Source of the DNA: Ridgeia piscesae
Lineage: Eukaryota; Annelida; Polychaeta; Sabellida; Siboglinidae
Direction: 5' to 3'
Assembly (NCBI GenBank): GCA_025642075.2
Contig: JAODUO010000155.1
Coordinates: 181,001 to 245,000 of the forward strand
Length of the DNA stretch: 64,000 bases
Shown piece after piece: positions 16,260 to 27,269 of the stretch. The translations under genes and the position numbers were made by a program. Positions within the stretch are counted from its first letter, which is position 1. Each line of letters opens with the position of its first letter. Below the pieces are notes generated by a model. That model searched no databases. It saw only the letters and a program-made list of their open reading frames with translations, and was not told the origin of the DNA.

Positions 16260-16394
16260 TTAAGATTCCCACCAGTTGTCTTCAAATTGGGGCGTGCTGT
16301 TCCCATGGCTGATGCAGTAGTGCCTGCACGAAGTAGAACGACTCCGTTCACTCCCAGCTTTACAGAGACGATTGGCCAGGGGTAATGTCGACCT
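16260..16394 (-). CDS. PDZ-Roco gene, predicted terminal exon
   Basis: The acceptor is ctcgcaagccag in phase 0. 44 codons read [18 protein letters not shown] to [10 protein letters not shown] and TAA. It is Ser/Arg/Cys-rich with no domain recognised. A weak alternative donor (CTG|GTGGGA) lies just before the stop, so the C-terminus could differ. Confidence 0.55.
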   Translation of the reverse strand, partial: RSTLPLANRLCKAGSERSRSTSCRHYCISHGNSTPQFEDNWWES

Positions 16395-17033
16395 CTGGCT
16401 TGCGAGGATGATTTGCATCATTATAGTTAACAAACGGTTACTTCAATATGCTTATTTAGCGACTCAGCTTATTTTAACTAGGACATTTATCTGTGTTGTG
16501 GGATGTTTTGTGATATTGACGATTTGACTGTTTACCCAGCAACTTACTGAAACAGGTGGGGCCATCCACTTCTGAACTGCACCATCCTCACAAACTGGTT
16601 CATCACCGCAGTAAACTGGTTCTAACTGGTCGAGATTGAGCACGTGTACTCCGGATGTACAGTCTGGGTTTGAACAGAGTGGTCCAACATGCCAGTTGAT
16701 GTAAGATGGAAGGACACTTTGGACCCAGGTCTTCAGGTCAACCAGGAACATGTATGGCTGGTAGTGAGCTGTCCTGAACCTACAAACAAGTTTCACTGCT
16801 ATTTAAAATAGATCCAAAGAAGTCTTGAAGCTTTTTTCTTTCCTATATTAAAATTTTATCCTTATGTTTTAAATATATATAGTATATATATATATATAAT
16901 ATTTTTATATATATAAAATATATATATAATTATAAAATATATATATGAATATTAATAATTTATAATTTTATAACTATACACTAATATTATATCACATTAT
17001 TATTTTATATATATATGCTATTATATATATATA

Positions 17034-17077
<44 letters not shown>

Positions 17078-20000
17078 TATATATATATATCACTGTGGAT
17101 ATATACATAGATATACTATATATAGTAGGATATACAAAATTTTCGAATTTTAACACTATGACACTAATACTTTATCACATTACTTATTTTGATTTTATGG
17201 CTTTAATTTTCTTTAACATGATACAAAAGAAAGCATTTAAAAGATGTGCTGGCTGTGAGAATGCACCTGTGAGACTCACATGACAAGGACCTTGCACATA
17301 GCATGAGTAGGTAACATCTCGATGGAAAACTTGACGTGTGGCGTAGACAATGTGGCCCTGTTCTCACTCTCTACCTCCACGCTGTCTGTGCCAAACAGTC
17401 CTGCCAGCCCACATATCATGTGACACCCCAGGTAGACAGGAAGGAAGCCATGGAAGTCAACATACAACATGTGCTGGCTGAGTGGTGGCGCCACACCACC
17501 ACACCACCGCTTCAGATGGTAGGGTACAAGACACTGTTGTTGTGACAGGAACACAGCGTGATACATCTCAAGAAAGGCAACAATCTCACGACTGTCCAGG
17601 TAGCATGTGTGTAGTCGACTGAGGAGGAAGTTGAGGTGAGTGAAGCTGGTCTTGAGTAGCTGGTGCCATGCGTCCTTGCAGTCTCGACACGGCTCACACA
17701 GCAGCTGCACACACACTTCTATGACAGACAGGTCGGTGAGAACAAACATGTCGAGGATGGGGTCATGTGATGACCTCTCAGTCACACCATCTGTAACAGC
17801 AGTGTCATATTCATGTAGGACCATCTCGACGGGTTCACATCATGCCGATAGTTTTATGATTTAAAGAAAGATGCACTGATGCAAAGACAACACCAGCCTA
17901 CTGATTATGACCCTGCATGGCTTCATCAAATTTAACAAAGCTTTATATTTAATTATTTATTAAAGTGATTTAATCCAGAAGTATTTTACCAGGCGGCACT
18001 GCAATTGGTACACACCAGTACAATTGATGGATTTTACATTTTGATAGCATTTGGGTAGTTAATTATTACTGATAACTAATGAGAATATTGCCCTGGAGAG
18101 CCATCACTAATCCCTAGCATCTTACTCACCGGGGTATGACAGGATGCCTGAGTGGTGGAGGGCCAGCAGAGTGTTCTGTAATAGTCCACTCGTGTGTCCA
18201 AACATCTCGTAGAGGAGACACTGAAGGCGTGACATTGACATTGTTTTAAGAGGCGACTCCCTCTCATGATGCAACAAGCCCTTGCGCATGGCAACTGCTG
18301 CCAGGGGATAGTCCACTGGCATAAACAGCTGCTGCTGACCAATGAGGTGAAAGAGCATCTTCTCAAGCACATAGAAGTCCCTGCCAGACCAGTCATCGTC
18401 CTCACGCACAAACAGTGGCAGAGCTGTCGCTGCATTATAGCACAGCAGCTCCTTGTACAGAGAACATCTCTCATGGAGCTCTTTTGCTACTCGAGTCACA
18501 TTTTCGATACTGTTGTCACGTCGATCTGTCATCAGTATGACAGATGCACCCTGACCAGCGTATGACCGAATCACGTTGAGTTGCCTCTGCACCTGATGCA
18601 ACTGTTCTGGCTGCAATAGGTACAAGTCGAGGTCAAAGGTGATGACATAAATGGCATGTTGAGTGAAGCGAGCAGCAGGCCACATGTGGACGGTCGGAGA
18701 GAGACACTCAAGTGTCACCTCCACAATGTCACTGTCCTTGTGTAAAGGATGGTACAACAGACGCCCGATGACAGCTGCACTGACACCACACAGACTGACA
18801 GACAATGCGACCAGACTCGCAGCCACCAGCTGCAGTGTGTGTCGCCCCATCCGCTGACAGTGCAGATGGTGAGTGATGTATTTGGCAAGAATCACTTCAC
18901 TGACAGTCGCTCCAGATGCTACCAACTCCCTGACGGTGTGAGTGTCTTGGTCATTGACCTGTCCATCTGTGTCAACACAAAGCACTGTTGCTGCCATGCC
19001 ACTGTAGTCTGTGCCTAGAGGGAACAACCTGCTGCGCAGCAGGGTCTGTATTACCGTCATGTCACCGGTCTCAGACAACACTAGCAACCTCACTAGGGGC
19101 ACCCTCTTCAATGTCACTGATGCCAGTGACTCAAACGCCCCACTAAGTAGTGACTGGAGGTCCTTCTCTGACAGCAAGGTCTGGGGTATGGCGTGAGACA
19201 GATACCCAACTGTGACATCCACCTTCACATCATCTAGCGGACTCTGCAGTACTTCAGCATCCTCCAAGCCACAGCCATCTTGGAAGACCTGCTGATAGAA
19301 CATCACACTTGAGTCTGATTGGCTCCTGCGGTGCCCTTTCACCCATGGCTTCATATGCATGTCAGAGTGTACTGCTTGTTTTGTCATGGTTATGGCAGCG
19401 CGCCTGCGGCAGTATCTCACACCACTGCATGGTGGTGATGTTACATCACTTGTTTCCATGACAACAGATTCTTCATTGTGGCCGTTTGACATCCTGTTAT
19501 GATTGGTGTCAGGGCTTATGCCAGCCAACATTATGGTCAGATGGTTTTGGGACAGCCCACTGCACAATGCTTTGGGTCGCTGCACAAACAGAACAACTTC
19601 GTCTCCTCCTTCTTTGATTAGTTTCTTCAGTCGTTCATCCTGTGACACACGTACACACTTCATGGTATACCACGTTTCATCTACAGTTGGTTCTACACAG
19701 TAGATTTTATGTCTAAGTTGGGAGGTTACCAACAGACTATTGCATCATGGGTTAGTTAGCTACATATTATTGCATCATGGGTTACTTACCTACAGACTAT
19801 TGCATCATGGGATAGTTACCTACAGACTACTGCATCGTGGGTTAGTTAGCTACAGACTATTGCATCATTGGTTAGTTACCTACACACTATTGCATCATGG
19901 GTTAGTTACAGACTATTCCATCATGGGTTAGTTACCTACAGACTATTGCATCATGGGTTAATTACTTTGACCTTGCATCATAAGCTAATTATTTATAATA

Positions 20001-22535
20001 AAAATGGACCAAGAGACCCTGAAGTCCTTTGGTCTATTCTGATTACACTGTAAACTTTGTGAATCATAGTGGCTTTACAAAATGGAGTGTAAATACAAAA
20101 TTAGAAAAAAATATGACTGGTTAAAAAAAAACACTAGTCTTATTTTGTACAGGCACACCATTAAATAAAAACCTTTTGTGTGGCACTGAGATTTCTTCAG
20201 AAGGACTTAATCAAATACAAATTTCTTGTGTGGCACTACAATGGGAAATGCCTATGCTAAATCAGAAAACTTATTATCCTGTTAAGCTCAATATTCCAAT
20301 ATGCATTTAAATTGTTATGGCTATCTCTGGACAAATGCTCAGTGGACAGCAAACATCTGTCAAGTGCTACAGTAACACCAAAGTTGTGTAACATTGCAAA
20401 ACAAAATTATTTCGAAATGTTATCAACATAACAACACAACATGTTATCAACAACATTATCAATATTAGTAATTACCTTCTTAGTAATCACCTAATTGGGA
20501 TTTTCTGGTTATTCATACGAGATGACCAGAAACACAGCCAAATTGTGAGAATGCAGCAGACAATACCAATAAAGTGTCTATGCGTGTCACGTACAGGTGA
20601 CAATATATCTGTAACTAGTAGACACCAGTCATTTTAAAGATAATTAAAACAACAACAAAATAAACACAACTTGCAAATTAAACACAACTGTATGACGGGC
20701 TAGTTACTTACAGACCGTTGTGTCATGGGCTCATGATTCACTGACTGAATGCAGTCTCCTATTTGCAGTTTGCCCTTAGCTGGTGGTGCTGTTATGGAAT
20801 CAACCAGGTAATCGTAAACACAATCCTCATTCCCGCACTCCCTCTGGTATCTCGTCTGCAAACCACAGGTGATTGATATAGTGCACATAGACTACATATG
20901 TCTTGTTGAGATTGATATAGTGCACAGGGACTACAGATGTCTTGTTGAGATTGATATAGTGCACAGAGACTACATATGTCTTGTTGAGATTGATATAGTG
21001 CACAGGGACTACATATGTCTTGTTGAGATTGATATAGTGCACAGGGACTACATATGTCTTGTTGAGATTGATATAGTGCACAGGGACTACAGATGTCTTG
21101 TTGAGATTGATATAGTGCACATAGACTACATATGTCTTGTTGAGATTGATATAGTGCACAGGGACTACATATGTCTTGTTGAGATTGATATAGTGCACAG
21201 AGACTACAGGTGTCTTGTTGAGATTGATATAGTGCACAGAGACTACACGTCTTGCTGAGATTGATATAGTGCACAGAGACTACAGATGTCTTGTTGAGAT
21301 TGATATAGTGCACAGAGACTACAGGTGTCTTGTTGAGATTGATATAGTGCACAGAGACTACAGATGTCTTGTTGAGATTGATATAGTGCACAGAGACTAC
21401 ACATGTCTTGTTGAGATTGATATAGTGCACAGAGACTACAGATGTCTTGTTGAGATTGATATAGTGCACAGAGACTACAGATGTCTTGTTGCGATTGATA
21501 TAGTGCACAGAGACTACAGATGTCTTGCTGAGATTGATATAGTGCACAGAGACTACAGATGTCTTGTTGAGATTGATATAGTGCACAGAGACTACACATG
21601 TCATGTTGAGATTGATATAGTGCACAGAGACTACACATGTCTTGTTGAGATTGATATAGTGCACAGAGACTACAGATGTCTTGTTGAGATTGAGATATTG
21701 CACAGAGACTACAGATGTCTTGTTGAGATTGATATAGTGCACAGAGACTACAAATGTCTTGTTGAGATTGATATAGTGCACAGAGACTACAGATGTCTTG
21801 TTGAGATTGATATAGTGCACAGAGACTACAGATATCTTGTTGAGAGTTAGTCTCATTTTATCACTGTATTCAAGTTCTATAGCAGATCTATATACAGTAA
21901 TCATAAAAAGTCAGAAAGTGAGTCTCAATCTCAATTCACAGTCATCTCAAAGAAGCACTGGGTTTACGTACTCAAATCTAAAGTTCAGCACCACAATTCT
22001 CAAAGTCAAAAAATCCACTTAGAGCATAAGTTACTTCATCAATCGATACAGATATACTATAAGGGTTAAATGAGATCTACGCAAAAAAATAGACCACATG
22101 GCTCAAGTTGGTAATTATAAATGAAATGTGTCACAGTCACCACCTAGTCTCTTCATCATAATCACCAAATTGACATTTTCTGTGGTTATTCATACGAGAT
22201 GACCAGAAACACAGCCGAATATTTTTAAAACAGCCGATAATACCAATAAAGTGTATGCTTTTTCACTCTATAGTTGTCTAGAATATTAATTGTCCATCTT
22301 TGTCAATTATCATTTACAGGTGACAATATATCTTTAACCAGTAGACACCAAAGTCACATAATTTTAAAGATACTAAGACATCAAAATAAACACAACTTGC
22401 ATATAAAATAAGTAGTTTAAATGAAGATTTTGCTTAAAACATACATGCAGCAACTGTTCAGTTTGATAGGGATCTGCTAAGTTATTGATATAGTCCCTAC
22501 AGAGAAATTAGTTTCGCAGGCGCGCACACACACAC

Positions 22536-22586
<51 letters not shown>

Positions 22587-24251
22587 AATCACCACAAGAG
22601 GTCCATATCCTGAGGAGCTAAAAGTTCAGGTAGAAACAGGCATAGCCTTAAATATTGTCAATCAAATTTACATTTCTTGTCCATAGATTTGAGAGCTAAC
22701 GGCAGGCAGCAGACGGCCGATACAAAGTGATGCCATAAGTTTGTTGGAGTTTGGCCGAAAGGACTAAAAAGTTAGAACGTATGCTTAGCTAGCTAATAAG
22801 AATCTATATGATTTAAAATCATTGCATCAAAAAAAGAATCACCCATCTCAATCCATGCATGCGCATCAAGTCAAGTTTAATAAATTCACCTGATTACATT
22901 TAATTGCCCAAACATACCATTTATAGGATATCTGAACAGTCTGACGAGCTCAGAGCCCCATGGCATAATTTTTTTTAACTTGGAAATTATTTGCTGTGGT
23001 CGTCAACATTACGCTTAAGCTGCATTTGGTTTGAATCGCTCCAGTCTAATCAATGTAAATTTTTTTCTTCATTATTATACATTTTTTATGTGGTACACAT
23101 TATCCAATTTTGAAATAAAAAGATTAAATTACAATGATTTATAACCAATGAAAGAATTTCATTGATACAGCACGTACAAATTCGTACGTCAGGACTAGAC
23201 AGTGGTGTGTTAGAGATTCTGTCATTAGCTATAAATCATTGTAATTTCACGCATGCAAATGATTTGTTGATCTATAATGCCCACCAAAAGGCACTGTATT
23301 CTTGTTTTAATACAAAAATATATATTAATGCAGTATGTAAGAATTGAAAAAATGAGATTAATTAGACAGCAGTGACTCAAACCAAATGCACCTTGTAGTT
23401 GAGCATAATGGACGCAAACACAAAGACCAGTGCCAATGACATACAAGTTTGAAGTTATTTAAAATATACCATGACACCATGCTCATCAAATCACGGTCAC
23501 ACATCTATGTATGTTCTAACATTTGGGCAATGGTTGTTCCAGTATTTCAACCCCCCTCAATAAACTCACCCGAGTGTAGTAGACTCACCTGGTTGAGTTT
23601 AATCTTGTAAGAGAAGCCCAAACGACCTTTGTGGTTTTTGTTGAGCACAACTTTCAGTGGCATTTCATAACGAATCTTATATGGGTATTTGACAGCCAAC
23701 AACTCCAGCATGTGTCTGGATATCCCCTGTGTACAGTCCACCTGCTGAGAATCTGCCAGAGACGTTTCTCCGTTGGAAGCTGAGTCACCAGTTAGATATT
23801 GTGATGTGCACATTTCTCTTAATGGGATTGCCTCCACTGCACTGGCACCTGCAGAGCCAAGGTGCAATGTGCTAGGTGGTCCCTTGTCACTGCATATGCA
23901 CTGTCCATTATGAAAGCCATTGGTGAATCGCGGAGGATCCCAAGTGCTGTTCTCAGCCATGGCTGACCTTGATGACACAGAGGGCAGGTTTAGGGTGAGT
24001 CTCTCTGACAAGCTTCTCGCGGGTCTCTTTGTGGTCTCTATTCCAACTGGTTTGACCACTACGATCTCAACAATTCTACTGTCTAACTGCAGCATTAACT
24101 TTTTGATTTCCCGAGTGGTCACAAATTGTGTGATATCATGGCCATTCATTGACTTGATCCGATATCCTACATCAAGGATAAGAGGATCAGATATGCTGCA
24201 TTCTGGTTTCACTTTTGTTAGTAGCGTGTATGTCTCTGCCCCACACTGGCT
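16260..24251 (-). CDS. Two-PDZ, Roc-COR (Roco-like) scaffold protein, 3' part (6 exons)
   Basis: Exons in transcript order are 24251-23589, 20855-20712, 19639-18130, 17790-17280, 16779-16548 and 16394-16260. Phases agree throughout and give 1064 visible residues; the 5' end is not found. First comes the back half of a PDZ domain ([14 protein letters not shown]), then a complete PDZ (GRLGFSYKI ... [15 protein letters not shown] ... [10 protein letters not shown]). From about residue 450 a Roc-like fold follows: [19 protein letters not shown] where the P-loop should be, [13 protein letters not shown], and MTDRRD at the G4 position. A COR-like region then reads [28 protein letters not shown] and [18 protein letters not shown]. 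The P-loop lysine and the DxxG motif are absent, so GTP hydrolysis is doubtful. PDZ assignment is firm; Roc-COR is my inference from motif order. No vertebrate gene with this architecture comes to mind. Confidence 0.75.
16548..16779 (-). CDS. PDZ-Roco gene, COR C-terminal exon
   Basis: The acceptor is cttgtttgtag and the donor GTAAGT. It encodes [36 protein letters not shown] and ends MAPPVS. The CxxxxC pair after a hydrophobic strand resembles the C-terminal end of COR domains. Confidence 0.7.
16860..17095. repeat. (AT)n-rich simple sequence
   Basis: Interrupted TA/AT dinucleotide tracts within the intron between the two COR exons. Confidence 0.95.
17280..17790 (-). CDS. PDZ-Roco gene, COR exon
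   Basis: The acceptor is ctgctgttacag (phase 1) and the donor GTGAGT (phase 2 out). It reads [51 protein letters not shown] and [20 protein letters not shown]. It is helical then beta-rich, as expected for COR-A/COR-B. Confidence 0.75.
18130..19639 (-). CDS. PDZ-Roco gene, large exon (end of PDZ2, linker, Roc, start of COR)
   Basis: 1510 nt, opening at cgtgtgtcacag with [18 protein letters not shown], which completes PDZ2, and closing at CCCG|GTGAGT. The open frame extends upstream to a non-ATG codon at 19732, but the phase-0 acceptor at 19639 restores PDZ continuity, so I start there. A Ser-rich linker precedes the Roc-like region. A large exon of this kind is ordinary for signalling scaffolds. 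Confidence 0.8.
19740..19975. repeat. 30-bp minisatellite homologous to the upstream exon's donor
   Basis: About 8 copies of a unit with core actattgcatcatgggttag. On the minus strand each copy reads CAATAGTCTGTAGGTAACTA, matching the real donor of the PDZ2 exon, CAACGGTCT|GTAAGTAACTA, at 20711. The array lies about 740 bp away in the same intron, close to the next acceptor. Confidence 0.9.
20003..20680. repeat. Dispersed element family B, copy 2
   Basis: Intronic copy with the same ordered blocks: gaccctgaagtcctttggtc, aatcacctaattgggatttt, gatgaccagaaacacagcca, gtacaggtgacaatatatc and a final caaaataaacacaacttgca. It is longer than the other copies because of inserted sequence in the middle. 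Confidence 0.6.
20712..20855 (-). CDS. PDZ-Roco gene, PDZ2 central exon
   Basis: The acceptor is gtggtttgcag and the donor GTAAGT. 48 codons run [18 protein letters not shown] to NHEPMTQRS, including the [12 protein letters not shown] core of a PDZ domain. Both ends are phase 0. Confidence 0.88.
20869..21850. repeat. 39-bp minisatellite, about 25 copies
   Basis: Unit core gattgatatagtgcacagag then actacagatgtcttgttga. It ends 14 bp upstream of the PDZ2 exon acceptor, and the acceptor's own upstream sequence (gtgcactatatcaatc on the minus strand) is the edge of a unit. Because 39 is divisible by 3, long false ORFs run on both strands. Confidence 0.97.
22086..22415. repeat. Dispersed element family B, copy 3
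   Basis: Intronic copy: taattataaatgaaatgtg, cacctagtctcttcatcata, cgagatgaccagaaacacag, atttacaggtgacaatatat and a terminal aaaataaacacaacttgcat. Confidence 0.65.
22521..22586. repeat. (CA)n(TA)n compound microsatellite
   Basis: CA repeats followed directly by TA repeats and CACACA. Confidence 0.97.
22685..22775. repeat. Dispersed repeat with core TGATGCCATAA, copy 4
   Basis: gagagctaacgg ... aaagtgatgccataagtttg ... tttggccgaaagg, in the order seen at 8150 and 52265. Confidence 0.5.
23589..24251 (-). CDS. PDZ-Roco gene, first exon visible (PDZ1 end, linker, PDZ2 start)
   Basis: The acceptor is gatattgtttcag and the donor GTGAGT. 221 codons, phase 0 at both ends. It contains [51 protein letters not shown] (end of PDZ1), a Ser/Thr-rich linker, and [20 protein letters not shown] (start of PDZ2 with its GLGF-like carboxylate loop). 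The acceptor is duplicated upstream. Confidence 0.85.
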
Positions 24252-24541
<290 letters not shown>

Positions 24542-24599
24542 CTGCAGTGGATCTGAAACAATGTCATATTTATCTCAACTCTATTAAACTTATCACATG

Positions 24600-25850
24600 A
24601 CACGCAGGGATCATTGGGGCATCACTGATGGCTTCTTTGCCAGTTTTTGCTACTTTCCCTGTTCTGCACATCCACCTGGGAGTGAGTAAACACCAACTAT
24701 GTCCACTCTTTGATGTTGTCTTCCGTCCGCTTCTTCTGTCTACATCTCCTTATCCCTCCTCTCTTTGTATCTGGCAAGACATCCTTTGTAAGCCAGATGA
24801 ATGTGAAATGTGGCCGTACCATTCAATTTACACTTGTTCACCATTTTAAGGTCTTTGTAAGGTTCGATAACTGGTTTGATCTTGTTGCAAATGTCTTCAT
24901 TAGTAACTTTGTGTTTGTACAATATTCACAAGATCTTCCTAAAACACCTCATTTCCACGGCTTGTATCCTCTTTTGAGAGGGTCCGTGTACCAGTAGCAT
25001 TACAGAAAGATGGAAGCAGGATGATGAGTGACTGGCTCCATGGAGAGGACATTCTTCTGCCTGCCAGGCCTTATGCACATTGTGGTGATGGTGGTAATCA
25101 GGGCTTCCCCCACCTTGAACCAGTTCTGCCGGTATGTTGTCAATTCTAGAAGTCCAGCTGACTTACCTTTCTTCTGAGATTTCACTGCAGCTTCTATTTT
25201 CTCATGAATAATGATATAGTCATCTTCTTTTGTGGTCTGTGGGCAATGTACACGTAGTTACGCTGAAGCCTTGTTGCTCTTGTTCCTGCTGTGACATTTT
25301 TCAATTTCAAAACATTGTTCTGCTATCCTGTTATCTTGTGTTCTTCTCATACCTTGTGTGAACTTCCTGTGGACATCTCTGTAGTTGCTGCTCCTACAGC
25401 ATCATGCATTCTCTTAGTCAGTTTTTGTGTTTTGTCATAGATATTTACAATGTCTCTTGCAACTCATGATTTCTTCGTCTGGCAATGTTTTCCAAGGATC
25501 TTTTTTGACGCATTAGTTACTCTTTCACTGAAGGTGTTGGTGAGCAAGGTCATGTTAATATCTTTGTCAACCTGGATGGTAAGTTGGTAAATGATGCAAA
25601 TTTGCAAATGATGCAATCCTTGCTTCAAATGCTTCACTACATCAGAATCCTAGAGTTTCTCAATGTCAAATGTTATTCTTGTGTCATTTGATTTGTTGCT
25701 GATCCCCTTCAGGTGGATGTGGATGAACAAGTCATGACCATTTCCAATATGTGCTCCTGGAAAGTTTCATGTACTGTCAATATTCACACTTGTGCAAAGG
25801 GCCATATCACCAAGATGTATTCACTCTGGTTGTGATGCTTTTTTGATTAC
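24600..25850 (-). mobile_element. LINE relic with the reverse-transcriptase core deleted
   Basis: Translated on the minus strand with frameshifts: HIGNGHDLFIH and RITFDIEKL (end of the endonuclease and linker), LTNTFSERVTNASKKILGKH, MRKIEAAVKSQKKGKSAG, VGEALITTITTMC (RT start), then an abrupt jump to KRIQAVEMRCFRKIL, VTNEDICNKIKPVI and EDNIKEWT, the C-terminus of the same ORF2 type. The palm with its YADD-like motif is missing. Several stops; pseudogene. Confidence 0.8.
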
Positions 25851-25985
25851 ATGCTAAAGTAATCATAATCAATTACATTTGTTTTCTGAATAATCATATT
25901 CATAATCATTCTCATGCATTTTAGTACCCCCGGGTAGTAATCATACTCGTAATTGATTATATTACTATTGTAATCACTCCATCTC
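25840..25985. mobile_element. Short inverted-repeat element (MITE-like)
   Basis: gtaatcataatcaattac near 25857 is mirrored by gtaattgattatattac near 25950, giving about 30-bp imperfect terminal inverted repeats around a 140-bp unit. Confidence 0.4.
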
Positions 25986-26249
25986 TGAAGGGATTTGTTA
26001 CCACAGTTGTTTATACCATCATTACCATGTATCAGGAACAGCAAAGTAAAACTAAGATACCAGATCTCTTGGGAAAAATCATCTTAAACCAACTGGCAGT
26101 TTTATTCCTTCAGTTTGTCAAATAATTACCTTAAAAATGTCCAAACTGATTCCAATACTTCCAGTTTTGGCATTCCTAGTCAACTTGACTCTTGATGCTT
26201 CTGACCAGATAATCATTTCTGGGCTCTGTGCCGCAATTTTGATGTAATT

Positions 26250-26480
26250 CATATCTTTTTGTTTGCAGTCAGCTTCCCTCCATCAACCTTGATCAAGTCT
26301 ACCACATGGCAGACACAATGCTTGCTGGCATCTCCAGGAACACATCTACAAAGTACAAACAAGTGGTTACAATGGAGAGAAATCAATGAAAGTAATCAAC
26401 TACAGCAGGTACTGGCAACCTTTCTTAAAGGATCTTATTAGTGCACTCAAACACTGGAGGTCAGTGGGCTATTCAGGTAT
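26250..26480 (+). mobile_element. Possible retroelement fragment
   Basis: One plus-strand frame reads INYSRYWQPFLKDLISALKH and WRSVGYSG, reminiscent of the linker between endonuclease and reverse transcriptase of LINEs, flanked by stops. Tentative. Confidence 0.25.
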
Positions 26481-26833
26481 ATATCATTTAGTGCCTACAC
26501 ACTAAAGTTTAGCATAGTTGGAGAAAGAGTTGGAGAGTACAAACAAATTCATTTTGCACCCCCCATGATTGTGGGCAGTCATGAGGCACTGAGGGGGTGG
26601 CATCATTTGTGATGGTGACAGGTATCCTATCTACTGGGATAGAAACTAACCTTTATCATCACAGAACTAGTGGTCAGTGAAGTTAATTAGTCTGCAGCCA
26701 ATCTACTAGTCCCGTCAAATTCACCAACACAGAGTCAAGATAACCAGAATATATTATAAAAAAATTATTTATGAAAAACTTAGTCATGATAATACAGATC
26801 TCTCACTTTGTACCATCCGCGTACTCGTCATCA

Positions 26834-26895
26834 CTGTCACCACTGTCACCACTGTCACCACTGTCACCACTGTCACCACAGTCACCACTGTCCCT
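26834..26895 (+). repeat. 9-bp minisatellite (caccactgt)n
   Basis: About 7 copies of tcaccactg. Confidence 0.95.
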
Positions 26896-27269
26896 GGCTG
26901 GGATGTGCATATTACAAATCACACTTCAGAATCTCACTACAAAATCACACATTACATTGAATATATATTTCTGTTCTTCTGCATGCCATTCTGCTGAAGT
27001 CAGTGAATGAGCAAATCCACTGGTTCTTGACCTATTAATAGCTGTGACCCCCCTTTTTACTATTTAAAAAAACCCGACCCCAAGCCCTACTTATTCCAAA
27101 AGAGCTCCTAGGTATCTTAAATGTTGTGACTGGATGGGATACTACATTATATTATTGGTAGCCTATGTTATAGAGAGGATACTACATTATTATTGGTAGC
27201 CTATGTTATTGCAGGTACATAAAAACTTTAGTTCTTCAACAAATGGCTGATACTGCATACATGTAGCCA

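Noticed and set aside
15862..16351. Minus-strand His/Thr repeat ORFs next to the PDZ-Roco stop
   Set aside because: Reading of the GTGTGTGAGGAG array in the wrong frame; the spliced frame ends at 16260.
18122..19732. Treating the 536-codon ORF start (19732) as a gene start
   Set aside because: The start codon is not ATG, and the sequence must splice at 19639 to complete the PDZ2 domain.
20792..21904. 370-codon minus-strand ORF, and 129-193 codon ORFs on the opposite strand
   Set aside because: Produced by the 39-bp repeat being divisible by 3; periodic peptide ([13 protein letters not shown]) open on both strands, and a real splice acceptor lies at its edge.
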